Below are positions 16,653 to 25,561 of a DNA stretch of 64,000 nucleotides, piece after piece; within the stretch, counting starts at the first letter, position 1; every line of letters starts with the position of its first letter. The notes beneath the pieces were generated by a model. It was not told where the DNA came from. It searched no databases and saw only the letters and a list, made by a program, of their open reading frames with translations. The translations under genes were made by a program, and so were the position numbers. Location of the stretch: assembly GCF_030269125.1 (NCBI RefSeq), contig NZ_BSSM01000003.1:186001-250000 (forward strand). Reading direction: 5' to 3'. This stretch comes from Streptomyces hygroscopicus subsp. hygroscopicus (GTDB taxonomy: Bacteria > Actinomycetota > Actinomycetes > Streptomycetales > Streptomycetaceae).

Positions 16653-17807
16653 ATGACCGTCACCCTTGCCGAGATCGAGCTGGCGCTGGTCCGGCTCGAT
16701 CTCGTCCATCCCTTCGAGACCAGTTCGCACCGCAAGTCGTACCTGGAGCACATCGTCGTCCGCGCGACCGCCGAGGACGGCAGCGTCGGCTGGGGCGAGT
16801 GCGCCTCGCCGACCGACCCGTACTACTGCGGCGAGTCCACCTGGAGCTGCTGGCAGGTGCTGGGCGAGTACCTCGCCCCGATGCTGCTCGGACGGCCCTG
16901 GAACCACCCCGAGGACGCTGCCCGGCTGACCGCCAAGGTGAGCGGCAACCACTTCGCCCGCGCCGGACTCGACATGGCCTGCTGGGACCTGTACGGGCAG
17001 CGGCGGGCCGAGCCCCTCGCGGAGCTGCTCGGCGCCCACGCCGACGCGGTCCCGGCCGGTGTCAGCCTCGGCATCGAGCCGACGATCGACGCGCTCCTCG
17101 CGCAGGTCTCCCGGCAAGTCGCCGACGGCTACCGCCGGATCAAGCTGAAGATCCGCCCCGGCTGGGACCTCGAACCGGTCCGCGCCGTCCAGGACGCCTT
17201 CCCCGGCGTCACCCTCCAGGTCGACGCCAACACCGCCTACCAGCCCGAACAGGAGGCGGTGCTCGCGGAGTTGGACGGGCGCGGCCTGCTGATGATCGAG
17301 CAGCCGTACGCCGCCTCCGACCTGCTCTCCCACGCCCGGCTCGCCGCCCGTCTGGACACCCCGGTCTGCCTCGACGAGTCGATCACCACCCCGGACGTGC
17401 TGCGCACCGCGCTGCACCTGGCCGCGGCCGACATCGTCAACATCAAGGTGTCCCGGCTCGGCGGACTCGGCCCGGCGAAGACGGTGCACGACCTGTGCTT
17501 GAACGCCGGGGTGCCGGTGTGGTGCGGGGGGATGCACGAGTTCGGGATCGGCAGGGCCGCCAACCTGGCGCTCGCCGGATTGCCCGGCTTCACCCTGCCC
17601 TCGGACGTCTCCGGCTCCGACAAGTACTACCAGCAGGACATCGTCACGCCGCCCATCCGCGCCGTGGACGGCATGGTCGCCGTGCCCCGCTCCCGGCCGG
17701 GCATCGGCCTCGACGTGGACCTCGACCAGCTGAGGCAGTACACCACGCGCACCTGGACCATCCGCCCCCGCGCCCGTCTCGCCACCCCTGAGGAGAAAGC
17801 AGCATGA
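16653..17807 (+). CDS. Enolase-superfamily N-succinyl/N-acylamino-acid racemase (OSBS/NSAR type)
   Basis: 384 residues: an alpha+beta capping domain (1-125), then a (beta/alpha)7 barrel. Acid-base lysines are K164-x-K166 (RIKLKIRPG) and K265 (VNIKVSRLGG). The Mg2+ ligands are D191 (QVDANTAY), E216 (MIEQPY) and D241 (LDES), and CGGMHEFGIGRAAN is the hallmark of the OSBS/NSAR subgroup rather than the DxD of Ala-Glu epimerases. With no menaquinone genes nearby, and with an acyltransferase before it and an M20 hydrolase after it, racemisation of N-succinyl-amino acids is more likely than o-succinylbenzoate synthesis. Confidence 0.88.
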   Translation: MTVTLAEIELALVRLDLVHPFETSSHRKSYLEHIVVRATAEDGSVGWGECASPTDPYYCGESTWSCWQVLGEYLAPMLLGRPWNHPEDAARLTAKVSGNHFARAGLDMACWDLYGQRRAEPLAELLGAHADAVPAGVSLGIEPTIDALLAQVSRQVADGYRRIKLKIRPGWDLEPVRAVQDAFPGVTLQVDANTAYQPEQEAVLAELDGRGLLMIEQPYAASDLLSHARLAARLDTPVCLDESITTPDVLRTALHLAAADIVNIKVSRLGGLGPAKTVHDLCLNAGVPVWCGGMHEFGIGRAANLALAGLPGFTLPSDVSGSDKYYQQDIVTPPIRAVDGMVAVPRSRPGIGLDVDLDQLRQYTTRTWTIRPRARLATPEEKAA

Positions 17808-18643
17808 AGATCCTGATCTCGGCCGACATGGAGGGCGTCACCGGCGTCACCTTCCCCGACGACTGCGAGCCCGGTCACGCCCGTTGGGAGTACAACCGGC
17901 AGTTCCTCACCGCCGACGTCAACGCCGCGATCGCCGGCTTCGCCGCCGCCGGCGCCACCGAGATCCTCGTCAACGAGGCGCACGCCGACCAGCGCAACCT
18001 GCTCCTCGACCGGCTCGACAAGCGGGCCACGCTGCTGATCGGCACGCACAAGCCTCTCGGCATGATGGAGGGCATCGACCGCTCCCCGGACGCGGTGGCC
18101 TTCGTCGGCTACCACACCGGGGCCGGCCAGCCGGGCGTCCTCGCGCACACCTATCTGCCCAACACCATCACCGCGGTGCGGATCAACGGCGAGCCGGCCT
18201 CCGAGGGTCGGATGAACGCGTTGCTCGCCGACGAGTACGGCGTCCCGGTGGTCCTGGTCACCGGCGACGACCTGTGCTGCGAGGACGCCCGCGGTTGGGC
18301 GCCGCACGCCGCCCACGCCGTGGTGAAAACCTGCGTGGACCGCTACTCCGCGATCTGCCTGCCGCCCGAGGTGAGCGCCGCCCGCATCGCCGAGGCCGCC
18401 CGCGCGGGCCTCACGGCGCTGCCCGCCTCCACCCGGCCGGCGGCCCCGCCCACCGAGGGCTACACCTACGAGGTGTCCTTCGACGCCGCCCACCTGGCGC
18501 CCGCCGCGAGCTACATCCCCGGCGTCGTCCAGACCGACCCGCTGACCGTGCGGTTCACGCTGCCGACGATGTACGAGGCGATCCGCTGCTTCCGCGCCCT
18601 GACCCGGGTGGTCACCTCGGCCGTGGAGAACTGCTATGGCTGA
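17804..18643 (+). CDS. dppA: D-aminopeptidase, family M55
   Basis: 279 residues, ATG overlapping the racemase stop. All metal and catalytic residues known from Bacillus subtilis DppA are at matching positions: D8 and E10 (SADMEG), H60 (NEAH), H104 (GYHTGAG), H115 (LAHTY), and a glutamate at 130-134 (NGEPASEG). The enzyme family forms decameric zinc-dependent self-compartmentalised rings that release N-terminal D-amino acids from peptides. It probably acts on peptides brought in by the adjacent importer. In Bacillus the same gene heads the dpp-ykf cell-wall-peptide operon. Confidence 0.95.
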   Translation: MKILISADMEGVTGVTFPDDCEPGHARWEYNRQFLTADVNAAIAGFAAAGATEILVNEAHADQRNLLLDRLDKRATLLIGTHKPLGMMEGIDRSPDAVAFVGYHTGAGQPGVLAHTYLPNTITAVRINGEPASEGRMNALLADEYGVPVVLVTGDDLCCEDARGWAPHAAHAVVKTCVDRYSAICLPPEVSAARIAEAARAGLTALPASTRPAAPPTEGYTYEVSFDAAHLAPAASYIPGVVQTDPLTVRFTLPTMYEAIRCFRALTRVVTSAVENCYG

Positions 18644-19808
18644 GCCGGGCGAACTCCTCGCCCTGGCCCGCACCCTCGGCGGCCCGGTACTGGAACGCTG
18701 GGAACGCCTGGTCGCGCTGGAGACCCCGTCCGGCGACGCGGACCGCGCAGCCGTGTTCGGCAGGGAACTGGCCGCAGGCCTCGCCGCCACCGCGCACCGC
18801 GTCGAGCAGCCGCCGGGACCGAGCGGCGCCCACCTGGTGGCGTACTGGAACGGCCGCGAGGCGGAGGACGACGACGCGGGAGGCGGCCCGTCCGCGGGTC
18901 ACACGTTGCTCGTGGCCCACAGCGACACCGTCTTCCCGGCCGGGACCGTCACCCGGCGCCCGTTCACGCTGGCCGAGGACGGCGACACGGTCACCGGCCC
19001 CGGGGTCTTCGACATGAAGGGCTCCCTGGTCGCGGTCGAACTGGCCATGGACCTGCTGTCCCGTACGGGCGCCACGCCCAGGCGTCCGGTACGCCTCGTG
19101 GTGGTCAACGACGAGGAGATCGGCAGCCCCGACGGCAGCCGACTTGTGGCCCGGCACGCCGAGGGCGCCCACGCGGTCCTCGGCCTCGAACCACCGCTGC
19201 CGGGAGGGGCGTTGAAGATCGGCCGCCGCGGAGTGGCCCGGGTGCGGCTGAGCGTGCGCGGGATCAGCGCCCACGCCGGCCTCGACGCCGCTCTCGGCGT
19301 CTCGGCCATCGACGAACTCGTGGACCAGCTCGCCCGACTGAGGGCGACGGCTGCCGCCCTCCCCGACGCCGCGCTGAACGTCGGCACGATCACCGGCGGT
19401 ACCCGCGCCAACGTGGTCGCCGACCACGCCGAAGCGGAGATCGGCCTGCGCTATGCCACGCCCGAGACCGAACAGGCGCTGCTTTCCGCACTGCTGGAAC
19501 CGACCCCGGTACGGGAGCGGGCCGCCCTGTCCACCGAGACGCTGTCCCACCGACCGGCCTGGGCGATGGAGCCCGCCAACCCCCTGGCGGCCGAACTGAC
19601 CGCGCTCGCCTCCACCGTGGGCATGACTCTGCCCCTCGGTTCCTCCGGCGGCGCGGGCGACACCAACCTCACCGGCGCGCTCGGCATCCCGACGGTCGAC
19701 GGTCTTGGCCCCGCGGGCGCCGGTGCCCACGGCGAGGACGAACATGCCTCGCTGTCATCACTGCTGGACAGGGCGGCCCTCATCGCCGCGTTCCTGAACA
19801 CCCACTGA
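18636..19808 (+). CDS. M20-family hydrolase (glutamate-carboxypeptidase-like)
   Basis: 390 residues, starting 8 bp inside the end of dppA. The metal-binding series is VAHSDTVFP, GVFDMKG, VVNDEEIGS, and HGEDEHAS near the end. The lid domain carries RGISAHAG. This CPG2-like branch cleaves N-acyl or C-terminal glutamyl bonds. Beside the GNAT and racemase genes it is a good candidate for the stereospecific N-succinyl-L-amino-acid hydrolase that completes D-to-L conversion; a plain dipeptidase is the alternative. Confidence 0.87.
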   Translation: MAEPGELLALARTLGGPVLERWERLVALETPSGDADRAAVFGRELAAGLAATAHRVEQPPGPSGAHLVAYWNGREAEDDDAGGGPSAGHTLLVAHSDTVFPAGTVTRRPFTLAEDGDTVTGPGVFDMKGSLVAVELAMDLLSRTGATPRRPVRLVVVNDEEIGSPDGSRLVARHAEGAHAVLGLEPPLPGGALKIGRRGVARVRLSVRGISAHAGLDAALGVSAIDELVDQLARLRATAAALPDAALNVGTITGGTRANVVADHAEAEIGLRYATPETEQALLSALLEPTPVRERAALSTETLSHRPAWAMEPANPLAAELTALASTVGMTLPLGSSGGAGDTNLTGALGIPTVDGLGPAGAGAHGEDEHASLSSLLDRAALIAAFLNTH

Positions 19809-19900
19809 CCACCGCCCCGACGGCCGGTGCCGCCCCTCCAGGCCCAGCACCGGCCGCCGGGGCAAATCCTGCACACCGTCCCTCCATCTCAAGGAGCCAC

Positions 19901-20830
19901 ATGCCCACCCTGCCCCCCGAGGGGCTCATCCGCCCCGTCGCGCCCAAGCCCGGTGACCACGTCGCCGTCATCGCCGCCAGCGGACCGCCCAACCAGGAGA
20001 ACCTGGAGGTCGGCCTGGAGTCGCTGCGCGGGCTCGGCTTCCAGCCCGAGGTGTTCGCCTCCGCGCGGGCGGGCGGCGAGTACCTCGCCGGTGACGACGC
20101 GCTGCGCGCCCGCGACCTGACCGCCGCGCTCACCGACCCGGCGTTCACCGCCGTCTTCTGCGCGTCCGGCGGCTACGGCGCCCAGCGCACCCTGGAGCTG
20201 ATCGACTGGGACGCCGTCGGCACACCCACGCCACGTACCGTCATCGGCTTCTCCGACGTGACGGCTCTGCTGGAGGCGGTCGCGGTAAAGCTGGGCTGGA
20301 CGGGGCTGTTCGGGCCGATGCCCGCCATCCGGGGTTTCCGGCCGGGACGGGCCGACTTCGACGGGCTCGCCGCGCTGCTCACCGACCCGGCCTCCGTGAA
20401 AGACCTGCGTTTCCCCGACGCCCGCCCCCTGCGCGGCGGCACCGCGGAGGGCGTCACGCTGGGCGGCACGGTCACCCTGCTCGCCTGCTCCCTGGGCACC
20501 GACACCTCGCAGCCCGCGCGCGGCGGCATCGTCCTGCTGGAAGACGTGGACGAGGAGACGTTCCGGCTCGACCGGTTCCTCACCCAGCTGCGTCGCAGCG
20601 GTTACTTCGACGGCGCCGCCGGCATCGTCTGCGGCACCTTCACGGGCTGCGGCACGCGAGAGCGCGTCGAGGACCTGCTGCAGGACAGGCTCGGCGACCT
20701 CGGCATCCCGGTCCTGGTCGGCGCGGACATCGGGCACGGCGTGCCGCAGCAGACGTTCCCCATCGGTACCCGGGCCAGGCTCGACGCGGACGCGGGCACA
20801 CTCACGTTCCTGGATCCCGTACTCGCCTGA
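19901..20830 (+). CDS. L,D-carboxypeptidase, family S66
   Basis: 309 residues of the LdcA/MccF family. The catalytic serine is in VIGFSDVTAL, the glutamate in VLLEDVDEETFRLDRFL and the histidine in GADIGHGVPQQTFPIG, with the family motif FCASGGYGAQR before them. LdcA removes the terminal D-Ala from the murein tetrapeptide; in B. subtilis the homologous YkfA is in the cell-wall-peptide operon. It lies 92 bp after the M20 gene with AAGGAG upstream and is the last gene of the locus. No signal peptide, so it is cytoplasmic. Confidence 0.92.
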   Translation: MPTLPPEGLIRPVAPKPGDHVAVIAASGPPNQENLEVGLESLRGLGFQPEVFASARAGGEYLAGDDALRARDLTAALTDPAFTAVFCASGGYGAQRTLELIDWDAVGTPTPRTVIGFSDVTALLEAVAVKLGWTGLFGPMPAIRGFRPGRADFDGLAALLTDPASVKDLRFPDARPLRGGTAEGVTLGGTVTLLACSLGTDTSQPARGGIVLLEDVDEETFRLDRFLTQLRRSGYFDGAAGIVCGTFTGCGTRERVEDLLQDRLGDLGIPVLVGADIGHGVPQQTFPIGTRARLDADAGTLTFLDPVLA

Positions 20831-20849
20831 GCCCCCGCGAAAGGCCCGG

Positions 20850-21375
20850 CTCCCCCGGCTTGCGCCGCTGTTCGGGATCTCGCCGACCACCGTCTGCCGG
20901 GGGGAATCCAGCGTCTTGGCCCGCTGGCCGCGCTCGGGCCCGTCCGGGCACCGCAGGACGGATTCGATCGGTCATGGATCGTCGATGGCACCCTCATCCC
21001 GGTCCGCGAACGCACGGTGGGCACGTCCTCACCCAACTACCGATTCTCGGCGGACGTGCGGGTCATCGCGGATGCGGACACGCGCCTGGTGGCAGCCGCC
21101 GCCCGCCCGGCGCCAGGCACGACGGCAAGATGCCACAGCCTGGCGCGACTCGGGCCTGGCCAGAACGTCACCGTGCCGGCGACGGTGGCTGCGTCGACAC
21201 CGGCCTGGTCGTCCCGCACCGCGGACGCCCCGGCCGTCCCCTGCTCATGGGCGGGGAAGAAGACAACGTCGCCCATCGCAAGGTTCGCCGACGTACGGGA
21301 TCCGCTCGACCAGTGCCGCATGCTGGATGCCGCACTTTGTGGAGATGCTCCGCTCAAGGCAGTGGCTGGGGCGCG
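20850..21375 (+). pseudogene. Relic of a DDE transposase (IS5/HARBI-like)
   Basis: The rightward reading gives SWIVDGTLIPVRERTVGTSS and RVIADADTRLVAAAARP, then after frame changes AWRDSGLA, DTGLVVPHRGRPGRPLL and EEDNVAHRKVR, the standard order of blocks in this transposase type. Several frameshifts and an incomplete C-terminus make it non-functional. It lies between the S66 gene and the oxidoreductase. Confidence 0.8.
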
Positions 21376-21463
21376 GACTCTCCTGGCAGCAGAGATCGTC
21401 TTCGTCGGCGATCTCGCCTGAGTCCGCGGCTCCGCCCGCTGCGGGAGCGGCCGGTCGCCGTGG

Positions 21464-22411
21464 TCACGGCATCCGGATGATGCTCTTGCCGTGTGTGGCG
21501 CCTGTCGCCAGGTTCTCGATCGCGGTCCCCACGTCTGCGAGCTCGTATTCGGCGGTGATGTCGATGCGGATCAGGCCGGCGGCCACCTGGGCCAGTGCAC
21601 TGGTGGTGCTGGCCGCCAGCCGGGCCGGGGCGGTCCGGCTCAGGAGGTTGCTGTTGTAGGTCATCACGGACTGCCCGTTCGTCAGCAGGTCGTTCGTCGA
21701 GACGGCGACCGGTTCGAACGTGGCGATGTTGCCGTAGACGGCGAGCCGGCCGTGCGGGGCCAAGTGCGACAGGTTCGCAGCCCGGGTGGCCCCTCCGACC
21801 GGGTCGAGGATCGCATCGAAGGACTCCCCGTCGAGGGCCCCGGGGAACTCTTCCCGGGTCAGCAGCTGGTGGTAGCCGAACTGGCGGGCGTAGTCGGCCC
21901 GGTCGGCGTTGCCGACCACGCCCACGATGCGTCGGGCTCCTGCCGCGGCGGCGAACTGTGTCGCCAGGGTGCCGACCCCACCCGATGCCGCGTGGATGAG
22001 CACACTGTCCCCGGGCCCGACCCCGGTGATGGTGTTGATCAGGTCGTAGGCGGTCGGGGCGACCCATCCGGCCGCGGCCGCGGTACGTGCGTCGACGCCT
22101 TCCGCGCCGATCGCCAGCGCGGCCGGCGCGAGCACGACCTCGGCGAAGCCGCCTCCGCCGACCAGCGCGATGACTGGTTCCCCGATGCGGCTCGGGTCCA
22201 CGCCGTCGCCGACCGCGGCGATCCGGCCTGCGGCTTCGAAGCCCGGCACGAACGGTCGGGGGATGGGAAAGTGCCCGTCGCGCACGAGCACATCGCCCCA
22301 TTGGACGCCCGCATGGGAGACCCGGACGGCCACCTCGCCCGGCCCGGGTACCGGCTTGGCGCACTCGACCGTACGGAAGTGGTTGTCGGGACCCAGGACA
22401 ACAGCCCTCAT
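21464..22411 (-). CDS. Quinone-oxidoreductase-like MDR protein
   Basis: 315 residues of the zinc-free medium-chain dehydrogenase/reductase family. The N-terminal GroES-like domain includes VSHAGVQWGDVLVRDGHF and VPGFEAAGRIAAVG; the Rossmann motif is LIHAASGGVGTLATQFA followed by ILDPVGG. It is expected to use NADPH to reduce quinones or enones; substrate unknown. ATG 22411 was chosen over the TTG at 22420 because AAGG lies at proper distance. It is divergent from a MarR gene across a long palindrome and is probably its regulatory target. Confidence 0.88.
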   Translation of the reverse strand: MRAVVLGPDNHFRTVECAKPVPGPGEVAVRVSHAGVQWGDVLVRDGHFPIPRPFVPGFEAAGRIAAVGDGVDPSRIGEPVIALVGGGGFAEVVLAPAALAIGAEGVDARTAAAAGWVAPTAYDLINTITGVGPGDSVLIHAASGGVGTLATQFAAAAGARRIVGVVGNADRADYARQFGYHQLLTREEFPGALDGESFDAILDPVGGATRAANLSHLAPHGRLAVYGNIATFEPVAVSTNDLLTNGQSVMTYNSNLLSRTAPARLAASTTSALAQVAAGLIRIDITAEYELADVGTAIENLATGATHGKSIIRMP

Positions 22412-22431
22412 GAGGTTCAACCTTCTGTGTC

Positions 22432-22482
22432 GACTCAGTAACCTGATACTCGCGAACCTAGCGAGTGTCAGATAATTGAGTC
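22432..22482. promoter_or_regulatory. 51-bp imperfect palindrome, probable MarR operator
   Basis: The left arm at 22432-22453 (GACTCA...CTGATACTCGC) matches the complement of the right arm at 22461-22482 at 18 of 22 positions, around a 7-bp centre. It fills most of the gap between the divergent MDR and MarR genes, so binding would cover both promoters. Confidence 0.65.
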
Positions 22483-22500
22483 AAGTAAGGAAGTTGAGAC

Positions 22501-22956
22501 ATGGTCGAGGTGCCCGTCGAGGAACACCTGTGCGCCCGCATCCGCCGTGCCGAGCAGGCGCTCATGGCGCATCATGAGGCGGTCCTGCGCACCTACGGGC
22601 TGACCATGACCCAGTACACGGTGCTCCTCGCCCTGTCGCGCACGGACGGCCGGTCCGGTGCTCAACTCGCCCGCGCCTGCGGTGTCTCCCAGCAGAGCAT
22701 GGCGACCGTCTTGAACGGCATGCGGGCCAAGGAGCTCATCGACCGCAAGCCGTCCGCGACTCACGCGAAAGTCATGATCGTCACCCTCACCGACTCCGGG
22801 CGAGACCTGCTCGACCGGGCCTACCGGGAAGTCATCGTGCTGGAACGCGCCCTGACCGACCGTTTCAGCGCCGACGAGCATCGCCGGTTCTGCGAGTTCC
22901 TCGACCGCGCCACCGCCACCCTCGTCGAGCAGACGCCCGCAACTCCGGCGCGCTGA
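22501..22956 (+). CDS. MarR-family transcriptional regulator
   Basis: 151 residues with an intact MarR fold: N-terminal dimer helix, a winged helix at about 35-100 (LTMTQYTVLLALSRTDGRSG, LARACGVSQQSMATVLNGM, IDRKPSATHAKVMIVTLTDS) and C-terminal dimer helices. The ATG lies 18 bp after the large palindrome. It probably represses the divergent quinone oxidoreductase and itself in response to a phenolic or oxidative signal. Confidence 0.9.
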   Translation: MVEVPVEEHLCARIRRAEQALMAHHEAVLRTYGLTMTQYTVLLALSRTDGRSGAQLARACGVSQQSMATVLNGMRAKELIDRKPSATHAKVMIVTLTDSGRDLLDRAYREVIVLERALTDRFSADEHRRFCEFLDRATATLVEQTPATPAR

Positions 22957-23226
22957 CGACGCACCCACGGGGCACGGAGGGGGAGCCGCCGCCGGCACGA
23001 TCGATCCCGGAACCCATCACCGAGGCCCCGCTCCGAAGGAAGGCGTCCGGAGCAGTGGGCAGGGGAGGGGGCGAAGCAGGTCGGTACGGACACAGGGTGC
23101 CCGCACCCGGACACCTCCGGGTGCGGGCGGTACCCGCCACGGAGCCGGATCCCGGCTCCAACCGCTCGGTGGACCGTACTCACGAGCTCGCGCCCCCGCA
23201 CTGCCAGTTCTGCGGCTGCCGACGTC

Positions 23227-23589
23227 ATGAGGGCGGATGCCGTGATGCTGGAGCGGATCGCCGCGCGACGTACTGGCCTGGATCTCCTGGGGGAGCAGTT
23301 GGTGAAGCAGCTCGCCGAGGTGCGGGTCGAGCGGGACGAGCTGGTGGTGGCCGAACGCGGGGTGCAGCGCATCAGCGAGCAGGGCTTCGGGGAGTATCTT
23401 TCCCTCGCGCCGCCGCCCGGGGAGGCACGAGGTGGGGTCCGTGACTTCCTGGACAACCTCGACTCGAATCCCGCTGCGGCCAGGTGCGTGTGCCGGCGCA
23501 TCGGGAACGCGGTGAACTCGTGGTCTCGATCGTTCTTCTCATCCTGCTCTACCGTCTACGCGGCACGAGTCCGGCCTCGAAGGCGATGA
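23227..23589 (+). pseudogene. N-terminal relic of an IS-associated coiled-coil/winged-helix protein
   Basis: MLERIAARRTGLDLLGEQLV followed by KQLAEVRVERDELVVAERGV is a charged coiled coil typical of a Streptomyces protein family often found beside transposases. After APPPGEARGG the family-like sequence is lost, and the frame runs into the end of the convergent response-regulator gene. No C-terminal winged helix follows, unlike the relic pieces at 33270 and 56985. Family assignment is from memory of similar proteins and has not been searched. Confidence 0.45.
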
Positions 23590-24232
23590 TCGCCAGGTGG
23601 ACGCGGTCCCGGGCTTCGAGCTTGGCGAACAGACGCGCGACATGCGTCTTCGCCGTCGCCACGCTGATCACCAACCGCTCGGCTATCTCGGCGTTCGACA
23701 GTCCCTGTCCGACCAGTGCCAGCACCTCGCGCTCCCGGTCGGTGATCCCCGCGATGAGCCTCGAGTCCGCGGCGGGCTCGGCGTCCGGTTCGGGGGCCGC
23801 GGGGTGGGACGTTCCGGCGAAGTCCGCGATCAACCGCCGGGTCACGCTCGGCGCGATCAACGCGTCACCGGCCGCCACCACGCGGATCGCGTCCAGGATC
23901 GCGTTCAGGGCCATGCTCTTGAGCAGGAATCCGCTGGCCCCGGCGCGCAGTGCGCCGTAGACGTACTCGTCGTCGTCGAAGGTCGTCAGGACCAGCACCT
24001 TGGGCGGGTCCGGCTCGGCGGTCGCCTGCCGGGTCGCCGCGATCCCGTCCATGCCCGGCATCCGGATGTCCATCACCACGACGTCCGGCCGCAGCTCACG
24101 CACCAGGCGCACCGCCTCGCGGCCGTCGCCGGCCTCCCCGGCCACCTCCAGGTCGTCGGTGTCGCCGATCAGGATTCCGAGCCCGACCAGCATCAGTGGC
24201 TGGTCATCGACCAGCAGCACCCGCACGCTCAT
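23549..24232 (-). CDS. NarL/FixJ-family response regulator
   Basis: 227 residues. Receiver domain 1-120 with acidic pocket DD (LLVDDQP), phospho-acceptor Asp in VVVMDIRMPGMDG, Thr in VLVLTTFDDDEYV and Lys in SGFLLKSM. The C-terminal LuxR-type helix-turn-helix is ITDREREVLALVGQGLSNAE and SVATAKTHVARLFAKL. Its start overlaps the kinase stop by 4 bp. It probably controls the divergent FtsX-type exporter. Confidence 0.93.
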   Translation of the reverse strand: MSVRVLLVDDQPLMLVGLGILIGDTDDLEVAGEAGDGREAVRLVRELRPDVVVMDIRMPGMDGIAATRQATAEPDPPKVLVLTTFDDDEYVYGALRAGASGFLLKSMALNAILDAIRVVAAGDALIAPSVTRRLIADFAGTSHPAAPEPDAEPAADSRLIAGITDREREVLALVGQGLSNAEIAERLVISVATAKTHVARLFAKLEARDRVHLAIIAFEAGLVPRRR

Positions 24233-25419
24233 GCCGGAAGCCTCGCCGCCACCCGGAATCCGCCCTCCGGACGCCGGCCCGCGCTGAACTGGCCGGACAG
24301 CAACGTCACCCGCTCGCGCATGCCGACCAGGCCGAAGCCGCTCCCGCCGGTCGCCGCCGAGGACCTCGGACGGCCCGGCCCGCCGAGACCGTCGTCCCCC
24401 TCGTCCACCACCTCGATGCTCACTCCTTCCGGCTCGTAATCGACCGCGACCCGGCACGTTCGCGCCCCGGAATGCCGCACCACGTTCGTCACCGACTCCT
24501 GGATGATCCGGAACGCCGACAGTTCGATCTCCGGCGGCAGTGGGCGCTGCTCGCCCCGCCAGGTCACGTGGACCCGCACTCCGGCGTCGGCCGTGCGTTC
24601 GGCGAGTAGCGGGACGTCGGCCAGGCTGCCGGCCGGCGCCAGCGGAGCGGCCGGCGGCATGGCGTCGTCCATCTCGGCGCGGCGTAGCGCCCCGAGCATG
24701 CGCTGCAGCCCGAGGAGCGTCTCCCGGCTGGTGGTCTCGATGCCGGTCAGCGCCCGCCGCGTCTGCTCGGGCTTGGTCTCCACGACCCGCGCCGCCGCTC
24801 CCGACAGCACCGTGATGATCCCGATGCTGTGGGCGACGCTGTCGTGCAGTTCACGGGCGATCCGAAGCCGCTCGGCCATGACGACGCAGGCCTCGGTCTG
24901 CTCGTGCAGGGATTCGAGGTATTCACGGCGCTTGCGATACACCCCTCCGAAGACCCACGCGACCGCGAACCACAACGCGAGCCACCCGGCCCACTGGACC
25001 GCGTCGCCGACACTGACGTAGATGTCGTTGACGAACGCGGCCGCGACGCCCGCGACGGAGCCGACGGCGGCAGCCTTCGGCCGCCGGGCGGCGATGTACC
25101 CGCTCAAGGCGACGAGCAGGATGAACACGACCAAGGGCCGCGCGCCGAAAACGTCGCCGAGGGCTGATTCGCCCAGGACCGCTACGAAGACGGCCGCCGG
25201 CAGACGGCGCACCAGCAGGATCGGAAGGGCGAGCACGACGCAGAGACCCGTCGTCTGGTAGCGCCCGAGGTCGGGGAACCGGAACAGGCCGTCGGCAGGG
25301 CTCGGCGTCGTCAAGGCGAGCATCAGCGCGTAGAAGCCGGCGATGGCCAGCACCACGGACTGTGACATCAGCCAGGTCACGCGCTTCGATGTCGAGAGAC
25401 GCTGGAGAAGCTCTTCCAC
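24229..25419 (-). CDS. Sensor histidine kinase (HisKA_3 type)
   Basis: 396 residues from GTG 25419. Five or six hydrophobic segments occupy residues 15-165, with little extracellular sequence. The dimerisation/phospho-acceptor helix is RIARELHDSVAHSIGI, and the HATPase domain has VTNVVRHSGA, VVDEGDDGLGG and GFGLVGMRERV. It pairs with the overlapping NarL-type regulator. The ABC transporter diverging 143 bp away is the likely target, as in LiaRS- and DesKR-like systems that react to membrane-active compounds. Confidence 0.9.
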   Translation of the reverse strand: MEELLQRLSTSKRVTWLMSQSVVLAIAGFYALMLALTTPSPADGLFRFPDLGRYQTTGLCVVLALPILLVRRLPAAVFVAVLGESALGDVFGARPLVVFILLVALSGYIAARRPKAAAVGSVAGVAAAFVNDIYVSVGDAVQWAGWLALWFAVAWVFGGVYRKRREYLESLHEQTEACVVMAERLRIARELHDSVAHSIGIITVLSGAAARVVETKPEQTRRALTGIETTSRETLLGLQRMLGALRRAEMDDAMPPAAPLAPAGSLADVPLLAERTADAGVRVHVTWRGEQRPLPPEIELSAFRIIQESVTNVVRHSGARTCRVAVDYEPEGVSIEVVDEGDDGLGGPGRPRSSAATGGSGFGLVGMRERVTLLSGQFSAGRRPEGGFRVAARLPA

Positions 25420-25561
25420 ACGGAGATCGTATTCAGTGGCGTCGGCTCTGCGCGTCGCCCCGGGGATGTACGCGGGTACGCCCCCGGGCCGATGGCCCGC
25501 GGGGGAGGTGACATCCGCCGTCCGACGCGAGGGATCACGATCGGTTCCTAGGTTCATGGCC

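Noticed and set aside
16653..17807. Annotation as menaquinone o-succinylbenzoate synthase (menC)
   Set aside because: Sequence fits the OSBS/NSAR subgroup, but there are no other men genes and it is embedded between an acyltransferase and a D-aminopeptidase, so the racemase role is preferred.
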